From an uncultured Clostridium sp. (GTDB lineage Bacteria > Bacillota > Clostridia > TANB77 > CAG-508): 5,965 nucleotides of DNA. A program made the translations under genes and the position numbers. The stretch spans positions 1-5,965 of the forward strand of contig CAMMNR010000113.1 in NCBI GenBank assembly GCA_946498265.1. Direction: 5' to 3'. Below the pieces are notes generated by a model that was given only the letters and a program-made list of their open reading frames with translations, made no database searches and was not told the origin of the DNA. Positions 5,108 through 5,965 of the stretch are shown one piece after another. The stretch's first letter is position 1; each line of letters begins with the position of its first letter.

Positions 5108-5965
5108 CTCTATCACCCCTCCTTTTCTTGTATTCAGGAGAGTTCTTTTGTTTCTGTTTTTCAAGTCTTGCTTCTTCACGAGCTTTTCTTTCAGCTTGTA
5201 TTTTTTCTTGTTCAAGTCTTTGCTTTTCTAATTCGTCTTGTTTTTCTTTATCAAATAGAGTTTTAAAAAAATTTGTAACTTTTTGTGGGGCAAGTTTAAT
5301 AGCATAAAAGTAATCCTTTGTTTTTTCTACTATATCATCATATAGAGATTTCCACTTATCTACTGCATTTCTTAAATTATCAATTCTACTATTAAGCTCA
5401 TAAATTTCTTTATCTGCAACAATTCCTTTTTTAGCATATTCAGTTAAATTCTCATAATCTTCTTGTTCTATTTCAATCTTTTTAGAGAATTTCTTTTGCT
5501 TTCCTAAATTTGAAATATCTTCAATTTGCTTGTCATATTTCATATAATCATTATAGGAAATTTCCTTTTCTTTAACTTTATTTGTAATTCTTTCTAGTCT
5601 TTCGGTATCCTTTTTTATTTTAAATTGCAAGTCATCTAAATGTTCCTGATTACTGCCTTTTACACCACGAATAAAGTCTTTATAGCCACTATCAGACATA
5701 TACTGAAAAAATCTATCTTGTAATAAGCTATACGATTTTATTAAAACTGCTTTTCCTTTTTTATCATATACAGGCTTTCCTTGATTATCTAATAGTTGTT
5801 CAGATTTCCATTTGTTACTATGACTTACTTGGTTGATTACTTCTTTTGTAGTTCCTATTAAAGATTTATTTTTACATTTTTTAGTCCATTTTACTTCTTT
5901 TCTTACAACAGGAAGTGCTACAACATGCAAATGATAATGATATATAGGTTTTCCATATTCTTCTG
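5097..5965 (-). CDS. MobV/Pre-family relaxase (plasmid recombination enzyme), C-terminal part
   Basis: The frame runs off the right edge; 288 C-terminal residues are visible. Near the edge it reads EEYGKPIYHYHLHVVALPVV, with the H-Y-H-L-H cluster expected for the metal-binding histidines of HUH relaxases, followed by KWTKKCKNKSLIGTTKEVIN and QVSHSNKWKS, which I recognise from clostridial Mob/Pre proteins. A TTG codon within that cluster (5930) could be taken as a start but would split the motif; the real start is outside. The rest is long charged coiled coil (about 100-288 of the visible part), ending in a basic Gln/Glu/Lys-rich tail. The enzyme would nick the element's origin of transfer and lead the strand into a recipient. 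The N-terminal catalytic tyrosine or histidine motif and the oriT are not visible. It is upstream of tnpW and probably cotranscribed with it. Confidence 0.88.
   Translation of the reverse strand, partial: EEYGKPIYHYHLHVVALPVVRKEVKWTKKCKNKSLIGTTKEVINQVSHSNKWKSEQLLDNQGKPVYDKKGKAVLIKSYSLLQDRFFQYMSDSGYKDFIRGVKGSNQEHLDDLQFKIKKDTERLERITNKVKEKEISYNDYMKYDKQIEDISNLGKQKKFSKKIEIEQEDYENLTEYAKKGIVADKEIYELNSRIDNLRNAVDKWKSLYDDIVEKTKDYFYAIKLAPQKVTNFFKTLFDKEKQDELEKQRLEQEKIQAERKAREEARLEKQKQKNSPEYKKRRGDRDAR
5108..5126 (-). promoter_or_regulatory. Ribosome binding site that sets the tnpW start
   Basis: On the minus strand AAAAGGAGGGG (5126-5116) lies before ATG at 5107 and inside the last codons of the relaxase gene. 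A GTG at 5116 abuts the site too closely to be used, which favours the ATG. Confidence 0.7.

Larger units (their letters stand above)
2975..5965 (-). mobile_element. End of an integrative mobilizable element, Tn4451-like (partial)
   Basis: The minus-strand series relaxase, tnpW, large serine recombinase is the core of Tn4451-type elements, which excise as a circle by recombinase action and are mobilised by a Mob/Pre relaxase using a helper's conjugation machinery. The left limit given is approximate: it is placed between the nuclease terminator and the recombinase stop because the recombinase is the last element gene. The right end lies outside the window, so no flanking direct repeat can be compared and the attachment core is unknown. 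Confidence 0.6.

Noticed and set aside
4841..5215. Longer TnpW protein starting at 5215
   Set aside because: The extra 36 residues are a Lys-rich out-of-frame reading of the relaxase tail, and the ribosome binding site serves the ATG at 5107.
5071..5307. Plus-strand open frame across the relaxase and tnpW junction
   Set aside because: It is antisense to two well-supported genes, Ser/Phe/Cys-rich, and without a ribosome binding site.

Overview
This is a strongly AT-rich window with Shine-Dalgarno sites close to consensus (AAAGGAG, AGGAGG), sigma-A type promoters and many intrinsic terminators. Together with a Tn4451-like mobilisation module, this points to a low-GC Gram-positive anaerobe, most likely class Clostridia. 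I cannot name the species. No core housekeeping gene is visible; the whole window looks like accessory DNA (a mobile element plus stress or defence genes).

Left part (1-1657). A gene truncated by the left edge ends at 245 and is followed by a hairpin. Next come three short stem-loops with related flanking sequence (296-429), one of which is also the terminator of a minus-strand gene. That gene (487-972) encodes a MazF/PemK-fold ribonuclease toxin with no antitoxin gene beside it. A divergent intergenic region holds a clear promoter for each direction; the plus-strand one drives a five-pass membrane protein of unknown function (1151-1657), which ends in a strong terminator.

Middle part (1675-2971). 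A GC-richer stretch beginning at 1710, directly after the terminator U-tract, is the 5' piece of a group II intron RNA with no reverse transcriptase and no domain V. It is followed by an extended -10 promoter and a gene (1988-2911) whose protein carries two successive PD-(D/E)XK nuclease signatures, ending in an intrinsic terminator. This is a candidate nucleic-acid defence gene.

Right part (about 2975-5965). Three minus-strand genes form one end of an integrative mobilizable element of the Tn4451 type: a MobV/Pre relaxase (3' part only, running off the right edge), a TnpW-like small protein whose start overlaps the relaxase stop, and a large serine recombinase (TnpX type, with zinc ribbon, coiled coil and DUF4368-like tail). 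The relaxase would nick the excised circle for transfer and the recombinase would excise and integrate it. The recombinase also has its own promoter behind tnpW. Just beyond its stop codon lie two hairpins, one of them about 20 bp long, which probably mark the region of the element end. The attachment site itself cannot be fixed from this window alone.

The most interesting points are the orphan toxin with repeated hairpin units in its 3' region, the two-nuclease protein, and the intron relic placed exactly behind a terminator.
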